A stretch of 45,802 nt of DNA from Arthrobacter sp. (GTDB taxonomy: Bacteria; Actinomycetota; Actinomycetes; Actinomycetales; Micrococcaceae). The notes beneath the pieces are model-generated. The model worked only from the letters and a program-made list of their open reading frames with translations, made no database searches and was not told where the DNA came from. Made by a program: the position numbers and the translations under genes. Location: assembly GCA_030147325.1 (NCBI GenBank), contig JASLAA010000018.1:1-45802 (forward strand). The letters run 5' to 3'. This document shows positions 26,136 to 33,052 of this stretch, one piece after another; the stretch's first letter is position 1, and each line of letters begins with the position of its first letter.

Positions 26136-27830
26136 ATGTCTAATCGAGGCACACCCGTGCGCGGCGCAGGTTTCATGAGGAAACGCGCTGCGCTCACCGC
26201 AGGATTCTCCATCGCCGCGCTTCTCCTCACCGGTTGCGTGCAGAGCCAGCGCGAGGAGAACACCGGAGCCGAGGGCGATTCCGCCATCGATTCCACCTTC
26301 GTCTTCGCAGCCTCCTCCGACCCGAAGTCACTGGACCCTGCGTTCGCCAGTGATGGCGAGTCCTTCCGTGTCAGCCGCCAGATCTTCGAGGGCCTCGTCG
26401 GCGTGGAGGCCGGAACCGCCGATCCCGCTCCGCTGCTCGCCGAGTCCTGGGAGACCGCGGAGGACGGCCTGTCCACGGCCTTCCAGCTCAAGGAAGGCGT
26501 CACGTTCCACGACGGCACCCCGTTCGACGCCGAGGCCGTCTGCTTCAACTTCGAGCGCTGGTTCAACTGGACGGGCATCCAGCAGGCGGAGACGACGTCC
26601 TACTACTACGGCTCGCTGTTCCGTGGCTTCGCCGACAGCCCCGAGGATGCCGTCTACGAGTCCTGTGAGGCCACCGGTGACAACGAGGTCACCATCAACC
26701 TGGCCAAGCCTTTCGCAGGATTCATCGCCGCCCTGTCCCTGCCGGCCTTCGCCATGCAGAGCCCGACGGCGCTCGAGGAGTTCGCGGCGGACGACATCGG
26801 TGGCACCGCCGAAGCCCCCTCGCTGAGCGAGTACGCCCTCGGCCACCCCGTGGGAACCGGGCCCTTCAAGTTCGACTCCTGGAACGTCGGTCAGCAGCTC
26901 GAGCTGTCGATCTACGACGACTACTGGGGCGACAAGGGCCAGATCACCAAGACGATCTTCCGCATCATCGATGACCCTCAGGCGCGCCGCCAGGCTCTGG
27001 AGGCCGGCGACATCGACGGCTACGACCTCGTCGCTCCCGCCGACACCCAGTCCCTCGCGGACGCGGGCTACAACATCACGCCGCGCGATCCCTTCACCAT
27101 CCTCTACCTGGGCATGAACCAGGCCATTCCCGAGCTCGCCGACCCGCAGGTCCGCGAGGCGATCGCGCACGCGATCGACAAGGAGGCGCTCGTGGCACAG
27201 ACCCTGCCCGAGGGCACGGAGGTCGCCACGCAGTTCATCCCCGAGGTCGTCGACGGCTACAACGAGGACGTCACGACGTACGACTACGACCCCGAGCGCG
27301 CGAAGGAACTCCTCGCCGAGGCCGGCTACCCGGACGGGTTCGACGTCACGTTCAACTACCCGACCAACGTCTCGCGTCCGTACATGCCCACCCCCGAGCA
27401 GGTGTTCACGAACCTCCAGGCGCAGCTGAGCGAGGTCGGCATCACCGTGAATCCCGCTCCCGCCGCCTGGTCGCCCGATTACCTGAACCAGGTCCAGGGC
27501 ACCCCGGATCACGGCCTGCACCTGCTCGGCTGGACCGGCGACTACAACGACACCGACAACTTCATCGGCGTCTTCTTCGGGCAGGAGAAGCTCGAGTTCG
27601 GCTTCGACAACCCCGAGCTGTTCGCGGCCCTCGACGAGGCCCGCGGCATCAGCGACCGCGACGAGCAGACCGAGCTCTACAAGGAGATCAACGAGCAGAT
27701 CGCCGAGTTCAACCCGGCCATCCCGCTCGCCCACCCGGCTCCCTCGCTCGCGTTCGCACCCCGCGTCACCTCCTACCCGGCGAGCCCCGTCAATGACGAG
27801 GTCTTCACCGACATCGAGCTGAGCGAGTAG
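26136..27830 (+). CDS. dppA: Peptide ABC transporter substrate-binding lipoprotein (SBP family 5)
   Basis: A 564-aa extracytoplasmic binding protein. The N-terminus has a charged region, a hydrophobic stretch and lipobox LLTGC with lipidated Cys34. The family-5 signature FEGLVGVEAGTADPAPLLAES and EDGLSTAFQLKEGVTFHDGTPFDA region follow (about 85-135), with the later YLGMNQAIPELADPQVREAIAHAID block. Ligands are probably di- or oligopeptides. The ATG at 26136 has AGGGAG upstream. It is the first gene of dppABC; a hairpin separates it from dppB. Confidence 0.94.
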   Translation: MSNRGTPVRGAGFMRKRAALTAGFSIAALLLTGCVQSQREENTGAEGDSAIDSTFVFAASSDPKSLDPAFASDGESFRVSRQIFEGLVGVEAGTADPAPLLAESWETAEDGLSTAFQLKEGVTFHDGTPFDAEAVCFNFERWFNWTGIQQAETTSYYYGSLFRGFADSPEDAVYESCEATGDNEVTINLAKPFAGFIAALSLPAFAMQSPTALEEFAADDIGGTAEAPSLSEYALGHPVGTGPFKFDSWNVGQQLELSIYDDYWGDKGQITKTIFRIIDDPQARRQALEAGDIDGYDLVAPADTQSLADAGYNITPRDPFTILYLGMNQAIPELADPQVREAIAHAIDKEALVAQTLPEGTEVATQFIPEVVDGYNEDVTTYDYDPERAKELLAEAGYPDGFDVTFNYPTNVSRPYMPTPEQVFTNLQAQLSEVGITVNPAPAAWSPDYLNQVQGTPDHGLHLLGWTGDYNDTDNFIGVFFGQEKLEFGFDNPELFAALDEARGISDRDEQTELYKEINEQIAEFNPAIPLAHPAPSLAFAPRVTSYPASPVNDEVFTDIELSE

Positions 27831-27843
27831 CAGCACAACCCCG

Positions 27844-27879
27844 CATGGGTCGGCCACCGGTTCCGGTGGCCGACCCATG
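27844..27879 (+). terminator. Near-perfect palindrome between dppA and dppB
   Basis: CATGGGTCGGCCACCGG (27844-27860) and its perfect complement (27863-27879) leave only TT between them. It is a strong RNA hairpin with no T-run. In this place it probably reduces read-through into the permease genes or protects the dppA mRNA, a common way to make more binding protein than permease. Confidence 0.75.
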
Positions 27880-27928
27880 GCGTGTTCCCCCTGCCCGGCA
27901 GTCGCCGGTCATCCCGGAAGGATCCTGA

Positions 27929-28933
27929 GTGTTACGCGTCATCGGTAAGCGGCTAGCCCTGCTGATCCCCACCCTGTTCGGCCTGTCCGTGCTGCTGTTC
28001 CTGTGGGTGCGCAGCCTCCCCGGCGGTCCCGCGACCGCGCTCCTGGGAGAGAAGGCGACGCCCGAGGCGATCGCCCGCGTCAACGAGCTGTACGGTTTCG
28101 ACCGTCCGCTCATCACGCAGTACCTGACGTACATCGGGAAGCTGCTCCAGGGTGACTTCGGAGTCTCCATCAACACGGGGCGCCCGGTGCTCGAGGAGTT
28201 CGCGACGCGCTTCCCGGCGACCATCGAACTGACCGTCGTCGCCCTGATCTTCGCCATCGGCGTCGGGGTCCCGCTCGGGTATCTCGCCGCCCGGCACTAC
28301 GGCCGCTTCCTCGACCACAGTTCCGTGGTGCTCAGCCTCATCGGCATCACGGTGCCCGTGTTCTTCCTCGCGTTCATCCTGAAGTACCTGTTCGCCATCC
28401 AGTGGTCCCTCCTGCCGCCCGACGGCAGGCAGGACCCGCGCATGGATGCGACCCACTACACGCAGTTCTACGTCCTGGACGGCGTCCTGACGGGCGAGTA
28501 CGACGCCGCATGGGACGCGTTCCTGCACCTGATCCTGCCGGGACTGGCACTGGGCACCATTCCACTGGCGATCATCGTGCGCATCACGCGGGCCTCGGTC
28601 CTCGAGGTGCAGAACGCCGACTACGTGCGCACCGCCCGCGCCAAGGGCCTGATGGAGCGCACCATCCGCGGCAGCTTCATCCTGCGGAACGCGATGCTGC
28701 CCGTGGTCACGACCATCGGCCTCCAGCTGGGCCTGCTCATCTCGGGGGCGGTCCTCACCGAGACGGTCTTCGCGTTCAACGGGATCGGCCGCTTCCTCCG
28801 TGATGCGATCTTCGGTCTCGACTATCCCGTGCTCCAGGGCTTCATCATCTTCATCGCGATCCTGTACGCGCTCATCAACCTGATCGTCGACCTGTCCTAC
28901 TCCGTCATCGACCCGAGGGTGCGTGTGCAATGA
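27929..28933 (+). CDS. dppB: Peptide ABC transporter permease (DppB/OppB type)
   Basis: A 334-aa inner-membrane protein with about six helices. It opens VLRVIGKRLALLIPTLFGLS, and the EAA-loop region is RTARAKGLMERTIRGSFILRNA (about 225-245). Extracytoplasmic residues 40-90 (GEKATPEAIARVNELYGFDRP) are typical of OppB/DppB. The start is GTG at 27929, 98 bp after dppA. The end overlaps dppC by an ATGA junction. Confidence 0.93.
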   Translation: MLRVIGKRLALLIPTLFGLSVLLFLWVRSLPGGPATALLGEKATPEAIARVNELYGFDRPLITQYLTYIGKLLQGDFGVSINTGRPVLEEFATRFPATIELTVVALIFAIGVGVPLGYLAARHYGRFLDHSSVVLSLIGITVPVFFLAFILKYLFAIQWSLLPPDGRQDPRMDATHYTQFYVLDGVLTGEYDAAWDAFLHLILPGLALGTIPLAIIVRITRASVLEVQNADYVRTARAKGLMERTIRGSFILRNAMLPVVTTIGLQLGLLISGAVLTETVFAFNGIGRFLRDAIFGLDYPVLQGFIIFIAILYALINLIVDLSYSVIDPRVRVQ

Positions 28934-29871
28934 GTACCATCCTGCCTCCCGCCGCCGGTGGTTCGGCGGCTCCGAACGATCCCGCCATCGACACCGGTGG
29001 TGGAACCGGCCTCTGGAAGGACGCGTTCCTGCGCCTGCGCAGGAACCCGCAGGCGATCGTGGGCGCCGTCATCATCGGGCTCTTCCTGCTGGTGGCCGTC
29101 CTTGCTCCGCTCCTCGCTCCGTACGGCGGGGACGAGCTGCCGGGCCGTACCTCGATCACCCCCACCACCATCCCCGGTCCGGGCGAGATCGACGGCTTCC
29201 CGCTGGGCCTCGACCGGTTCGGCGGTGACGTCCTCAGCAAGCTCATCTGGGGCGCACAGGCATCCCTGCTCATCGGCGTCGTCTCGACGGCGCTGGGGCT
29301 CGCGGGTGGCATGCTGCTCGGTGTCCTGGCCGGTGGCCTCGGCGGCTGGGTGGACAACGTCATCATGCGCTTCGTGGACATCCTGCTGTCCGTGCCCAAC
29401 CTCCTCCTCGCCGTCAGCATCGCCGCGATCCTCGGCCAGAGTTCCTACGCGATCATGATCGCGATCGGCGTCTCGCAGATCCCGATCTTCGCGAGGCTCC
29501 TGCGGTCCTCCATGCTCTCGCAGCGCGGAGCGGACTACATCCTCGCGGCGCAGACCCTCGGCCTCAGCCGCCGGACCATCACCATGAGCCATCTGCTGCC
29601 GAACAGCATGGGCCCGGTGATCGTCCAGGCCACCCTGACCCTCGCGACCGCCGTCATCGACGCAGCCGCGCTGTCCTTCCTCGGACTCGGCGGCGGGCTG
29701 CCCCAGGCTGCGGAGTGGGGACGCATGCTCACCTACGCCCAGGCCGAACTGGCGGTCGCGCCGCAGCTCGCCTTCCTCCCGGGTGCCTGCATCGCGATCA
29801 CCGCGCTGGGCTTCACCCTGCTGGGGGAGTCCCTGCGCGAGGCGCTCGACCCCAAGACCCGCCGGAAGTAA
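28930..29871 (+). CDS. dppC: Peptide ABC transporter permease (DppC/OppC type)
   Basis: A 313-aa permease. The N-terminal cytoplasmic tail is Gly/Pro-rich, followed by a helix at about 45-65, an extracytoplasmic loop with GLDRFGGDVLSKLIWGAQ, then five helices. The EAA motif is AAQTLGLSRRTITMSHLLPN (about 200-220). The start overlaps the dppB stop. It is the last gene of this half-operon; the ATPase gene expected next lies instead at 33053-34918 on the other strand. Confidence 0.93.
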   Translation: MSTILPPAAGGSAAPNDPAIDTGGGTGLWKDAFLRLRRNPQAIVGAVIIGLFLLVAVLAPLLAPYGGDELPGRTSITPTTIPGPGEIDGFPLGLDRFGGDVLSKLIWGAQASLLIGVVSTALGLAGGMLLGVLAGGLGGWVDNVIMRFVDILLSVPNLLLAVSIAAILGQSSYAIMIAIGVSQIPIFARLLRSSMLSQRGADYILAAQTLGLSRRTITMSHLLPNSMGPVIVQATLTLATAVIDAAALSFLGLGGGLPQAAEWGRMLTYAQAELAVAPQLAFLPGACIAITALGFTLLGESLREALDPKTRRK

Positions 29872-29888
29872 CCCGGACCAGCGGGAGA

Positions 29889-29918
29889 GCGGCCATCACC
29901 CTCGCGGGTGGTGGCCGC
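29889..29918 (+). terminator. Terminator after dppC
   Basis: Stem GCGGCCATCACCC with GGGTGGTGGCCGC (one G-U-type mismatch) around loop TCGC, followed by TTCC. It overlaps the end of the degraded GlxA-type gene on the other strand. Confidence 0.7.
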
Positions 29919-30560
29919 TTCCGCGTGGGTCCGGTGAGGTTCGGGTGTCGAAGCGGCGTCTGTAGTCGGTCGGGGTGGTCGCGAAGGCGACCGCGAAGCT
30001 CTGGCGGAGTGTGACGGCTGCACCGAATCCGCAGTCGGCTGCGATCCGGTCGGCGGTGAGGTTCGTGGTCTCCAGCAGCCGCCGGGCGGCGTCGAGACGC
30101 CTGGACCGTATCCACGCCGAGGGTGTGGTGCCGGTGGCTTCCCGGAACGCGCGGACGAACGTGCGGCGGCTCATCTGCGCCTGCTGCGCCAGGCGGTCGA
30201 CGGTGAGCGGTTCGCGCAGGTTGCCCAGTGCCCACTCGAGCAGGTGGGCTATCGGGTCATCGCCGGAACGCTGCGGGACGGGGTGCTCGACGTACTGTGC
30301 CTGCCCGCCGTCGCGCCCACCATCCGCCCGTCGTCGAACCAGGAGGGCACCACCACGACGTCCGCTCCCGCTGCGGCGTCGGGGCCCTCGATGCCGGTCA
30401 GCCGGTACCCCTCGGCGGTCCGGATCGACGGCGGACCGTCGGAGAACAGGCTGGTCCTCCACTGCCCGAGTCCCTGCCGGGTGACCTCGTCGAAGACCAG
30501 CTGCGGAACGGCGAGATGGAACATCGTCACGCCGTCGAACGCGTAGACGGCAAGATGCAT
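29896..30560 (-). pseudogene. GlxA-type (DJ-1/PfpI plus AraC) regulator, internally deleted and frameshifted
   Basis: The first 83 codons from the ATG at 30560 (MHLAVYAFDGVTMFHLAVPQ through DVVVVPSWFDDGRM) match the start of the DJ-1/PfpI domain, then that frame runs to a stop at 30249. From about 30312 a second frame resumes with GGQAQYVEHPVPQRSGDDPI and a full AraC double helix-turn-helix to a stop at 29896. Intact family members (about 320 aa) have roughly 100 residues between these points, including the GLCLGAF and LLDGRxATTHW blocks; all of that is missing. The remains total about 220 codons. Such regulators often sit divergent from an isochorismatase-family hydrolase, as here, so the pair was probably once functional. 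Confidence 0.85.
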
Positions 30561-30694
30561 GACACCCCTCCGGATTGGCCTGATTCCATCGTAGGCGGGC
30601 ATTCGTGCCACTGTCGGATCCTCCGCACACCGGCAAGGATGAGAATGATGCCCGTCCGGGCGATCGCACCGTCCCCCTTCCTCGGAGACCCACC

Positions 30695-31333
30695 ATGAGC
30701 ACCCCCCGCCGCGCCCTCGTCCTCGTCGATATCCAGCAGCAGTACTTCAGCGGTCTCCTCGAGATCAGGTATCCGCCGCACGGGCAGTCCCTGGCACGGA
30801 TCACCACAGCCATCGATGCGGCTACCGCTGCCGGTATCCCCGTCGCGGTCGTTCAGCACACTGCAGGCGACGGTGCTCCCGTCTTCGCCCCGGGATCACC
30901 GGAGTTCGAGCTCCACCCGGAGGTCGAGCTCCGGCGGACCGAGGGGTGGAAGAGCGTCGTCAAGCGGTACGGTTCCGTCTACGCCGACACCGACCTCGCG
31001 CAGTGGCTGCGTGAGCACGATGTCGACACGGTCACGCTCGTCGGGTACATGACCAACAACTGCATCCTCGCCTCGGCCGTCGAAGCCGAGGTCCTCGGGT
31101 TCGCCACCGAGGTCCTCTCCGACGCCACAGGTGCGATCGACATCGCCAACGACGCCGGTTCCGCTGATGCGAGGACCGTGCACACGACGCTGCTGGCCCT
31201 GCTCAACTCCAATTGGGCCTCCGTCGCCACCACGCACGCCTGGACCGCGGCCCTGGCCACTGATCGAGCACTGCCCGGAAGCGACCTGGGCACCTCCGCA
31301 GCAGCCGGAACGGCGCACGCCGCCCACTCCTGA
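30695..31333 (+). CDS. Isochorismatase-family cysteine hydrolase
   Basis: A 212-aa protein with the cysteine-hydrolase triad Asp12 (LVLVDIQQQYF), Lys90 (SVVKRYGSVY) and Cys123 (GYMTNNCILASA), plus the usual cis-peptide region before the Cys. Members hydrolyse amides or vinyl ethers (nicotinamide, N-carbamoylsarcosine, isochorismate); the substrate here cannot be told. The ATG at 30695 has GGAG 7 nt upstream. It is divergent from the broken GlxA-type gene and ends 35 bp before the -10 element of the retron-like unit. I regard it as unrelated to the retron. Confidence 0.9.
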   Translation: MSTPRRALVLVDIQQQYFSGLLEIRYPPHGQSLARITTAIDAATAAGIPVAVVQHTAGDGAPVFAPGSPEFELHPEVELRRTEGWKSVVKRYGSVYADTDLAQWLREHDVDTVTLVGYMTNNCILASAVEAEVLGFATEVLSDATGAIDIANDAGSADARTVHTTLLALLNSNWASVATTHAWTAALATDRALPGSDLGTSAAAGTAHAAHS

Positions 31334-31364
31334 GCGCCGACGACGCACCGGGTTCTCCCCGTCT

Positions 31365-31373
31365 TGCTAGGGT
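31365..31373 (+). promoter_or_regulatory. Extended -10 element driving the retron-like ncRNA
   Basis: TTGCTAGGGT holds a TG one base before TAGGGT (31368-31373), an extended -10 pattern. The predicted start, about 7 nt on, falls at 31379-31381, exactly where the a1 arm of the ncRNA begins. No good -35 is visible, which an extended -10 can tolerate. Confidence 0.5.
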
Positions 31374-31377
31374 GACA

Positions 31378-31395
31378 GCGACGGATCCCGGCCGA
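31378..31395 (+). repeat. Retron a1 arm (18-bp inverted repeat, left copy)
   Basis: Perfect reverse complement of 31523-31540; the match stops at the next base on both sides. Pairing of a1 with a2 is what starts reverse transcription in known retrons. Confidence 0.9.
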
Positions 31396-31522
31396 GGCGG
31401 AGCACGTGCGCAGTACGCGCTCCTCTCCGGGGTTACCCCGGGGCACGCAGACCGACCAGCACAGGGCGCCTCAGGCACCTGACTGCGCTGCGCGCAGCTC
31501 AGTGCCCGAACAGAAGGACAGG

Positions 31523-31540
31523 TCGGCCGGGATCCGTCGC
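31523..31540 (+). repeat. Retron a2 arm (18-bp inverted repeat, right copy)
   Basis: Perfect reverse complement of 31378-31395, 127 nt downstream of it and 37 nt before the RT start codon. Confidence 0.9.
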
Positions 31541-31577
31541 CCGCAGATCGGCAGGGCAGTGCAGGCGAGGGGGGGCC

Positions 31578-33044
31578 ATGGAGGACGAGCGAGCAACGAC
31601 CGGCCACGGCGGTGAGCCTCGTCCCGGGCCCCGGCGTGCCGGATCCTCTCCGACGGAGGCAGGAGCCGTACTCGCGCGACGACCTACCCCCGGCGGTCCG
31701 GGCCTGGCATTCCTCCTTGCCGCTGCCTTCCTCGACTCTTCCTCCTGGCGGCGCGAGGACCTGATCGGGGCGGGCGCCGCGGTCCTCGGAGCCCGACGAC
31801 GCTGGCTCGGCCCCGTGGTCCGCGCGGTGCTGTCCGGCTACCCGCGGCGCCCCGACGGCGCCCCCCGGGAACTCGCACGCTGGATCGCTGCGCAACCCGT
31901 GTTCGCCGACGCAGTGGAGAAGGCAGCAGCCCTGGGCACGCCGATCCGTCCAGCCCGTTTCCTCGTCCAGGCGGACGACGGGCGGACGCATCCTCCGGGA
32001 CCGGCTCCGACGGACGCCGCGGTCGGGCCGGCGCCCGCATCGGGGGTCGAGGATCTTGCGTGGCTGGCCCGCGAGCTGAGGCTGACACCGGGCGAGCTGG
32101 ACTGGTTCGCCGACACCCGGCACTGGAACCGTCGGGCAGGCTCCGCGCTGCAGCACTACCGGTACGTCTGGCGCGTCCGCCCGGGAAGGGTGCCCCGTCT
32201 CCTCGAGATCCCCGGGATCCGGCTACGCACGGTGCAGCGTCGTGTGCTCGATCTCCTGCTCGCACCGATGCCCCTGCACGGGGCGGCCCACGGCTTCGTC
32301 CCCGGGCGGAGCGCACGGACCGGCGCTCGCATCCACTCCGGCTCCGACGTCGTGATCTCCCTCGACCTCGTCTCGTTCTTCGCCCGCGTTACACCAGGCC
32401 GGGTCTTCGGTGTGTTCCGGCAGGCGGGCTTCCCCGAGGCCACCGCGCACGCCCTGACCGGGCTGTGCACCCACGCGGTCCCGGAGAGGGTCCTGCGGGA
32501 CATGCCCGGCGGCGGGAGCGGGCAGGAGCGCTTCGACCTCGCCCAGGCGCTCCGCGCGAGCCACCTCCCGCAGGGTGCACCGTCGTCGCCCGCCCTCGCG
32601 AACCTCGCCGTGCGCCGACTGGACTCGCGGCTGGCGGGCTGGGCGGAGGCCGCGGGCAGCCGCTACACCCGCTACGCGGACGATCTCGCCTTCAGCGGAC
32701 CCGGCGCCCTTGCCCGTCGCGCGGACGCCTTCGTCCGAGGCGTCGAGCGGATCGTCGAGGCCGAGGGCCACAGCGTCAACCCACGGAAGACGCGTGTCCG
32801 CGGTGCTTCGGTGCGGCAGACCGTGACCGGTGTCGTCGTGAACGTCCATCCCGGGGTCCCTCGCCCCGACTACGACGCCCTCAAGGCGACCCTGCACAAC
32901 TGCGTGGTAAGCGGTCCCGAGTCGCAGCGCCGGGGCCGGACGGACTTCCGGGCCCATCTCGCCGGCCGGATCGCCTGGGTCGAGTCGCTCGATCCGCCGC
33001 GCGGGAGGAAGCTCCGGAAGGCCTTCGACCTGATCGTCTGGTGA
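31578..33044 (+). CDS. Retron-type reverse transcriptase with long N-terminal extension
   Basis: A 488-aa protein. Residues 1-155 are an Arg/Pro/Ala-rich extension with a helical core (about 40-130) and no motif I recognise. From about 157 comes the region typical of retron RTs (VEDLAWLARELRLTPGELDW, then HYRYVW and RLRTVQRRVLDLLL). RT motifs follow: HGFVPGRS (238-245), SLDLVSFF with catalytic Asp (261-268), LPQGAPSSP (330-338), active-site YADD (366-369), and the VTG motif (416-418) with VPRPDYDALKATLHN after it. The NAxxH motif of many retron RTs appears as GARIH (249-253). A G-rich ribosome site (31568-31574) lies 3 nt before the ATG. Architecture recalls myxobacterial Mx162-type RTs, from memory. 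It would act on the adjacent ncRNA. The stop is 8 bp from the convergent dppD stop. Confidence 0.93.
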   Translation: MEDERATTGHGGEPRPGPRRAGSSPTEAGAVLARRPTPGGPGLAFLLAAAFLDSSSWRREDLIGAGAAVLGARRRWLGPVVRAVLSGYPRRPDGAPRELARWIAAQPVFADAVEKAAALGTPIRPARFLVQADDGRTHPPGPAPTDAAVGPAPASGVEDLAWLARELRLTPGELDWFADTRHWNRRAGSALQHYRYVWRVRPGRVPRLLEIPGIRLRTVQRRVLDLLLAPMPLHGAAHGFVPGRSARTGARIHSGSDVVISLDLVSFFARVTPGRVFGVFRQAGFPEATAHALTGLCTHAVPERVLRDMPGGGSGQERFDLAQALRASHLPQGAPSSPALANLAVRRLDSRLAGWAEAAGSRYTRYADDLAFSGPGALARRADAFVRGVERIVEAEGHSVNPRKTRVRGASVRQTVTGVVVNVHPGVPRPDYDALKATLHNCVVSGPESQRRGRTDFRAHLAGRIAWVESLDPPRGRKLRKAFDLIVW

Positions 33045-33052
33045 GGCGCGGG

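Larger units (their letters stand above)
31378..31540 (+). ncRNA. Candidate retron msr-msd RNA
   Basis: The 163-nt region is closed by perfect 18-bp inverted repeats, a1 31378-31395 (GCGACGGATCCCGGCCGA) and a2 31523-31540. Inside, msr-like hairpin 1 is GGAGC/GCTCC plus CGT/ACG with one mismatch (31399-31423). Hairpin 2 is CCGGGG-TTA-CCCCGG (31427-31441, extendable to 8 bp). The msd-like part (about 31442-31522) has a base stem GGCAC/GTGCC (442-446 with 502-506 of 31xxx) and an inner arm CAGCACAG/CTGCGCTG (31457-31464 with 31483-31490). A branching G would lie just after a1, at 31396-31397 or in AGC at 31401-31403. It precedes the reverse transcriptase gene by 37 nt. In known retrons the RT uses this RNA as primer and template to make branched msDNA. 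The fold was drawn by hand. Confidence 0.85.

Noticed and set aside
30695..31333. Isochorismatase-family hydrolase as the retron effector
   Set aside because: It is a complete enzyme with its own divergent (now broken) regulator in a common arrangement, and it ends before the retron promoter. I know of no retron using this family.
31378..31540. The inverted repeats around 31.4-31.5 kb as a plain transcription terminator for the hydrolase gene
   Set aside because: The arms are 127 nt apart with further hairpins inside, there is no T-run, and an RT gene follows at once; a retron RNA explains it better.
31378..31540. A CRISPR or DGR repeat region beside the RT
   Set aside because: There is one inverted pair only, with no direct repeats, spacers, variable/template repeat pair or cas genes.
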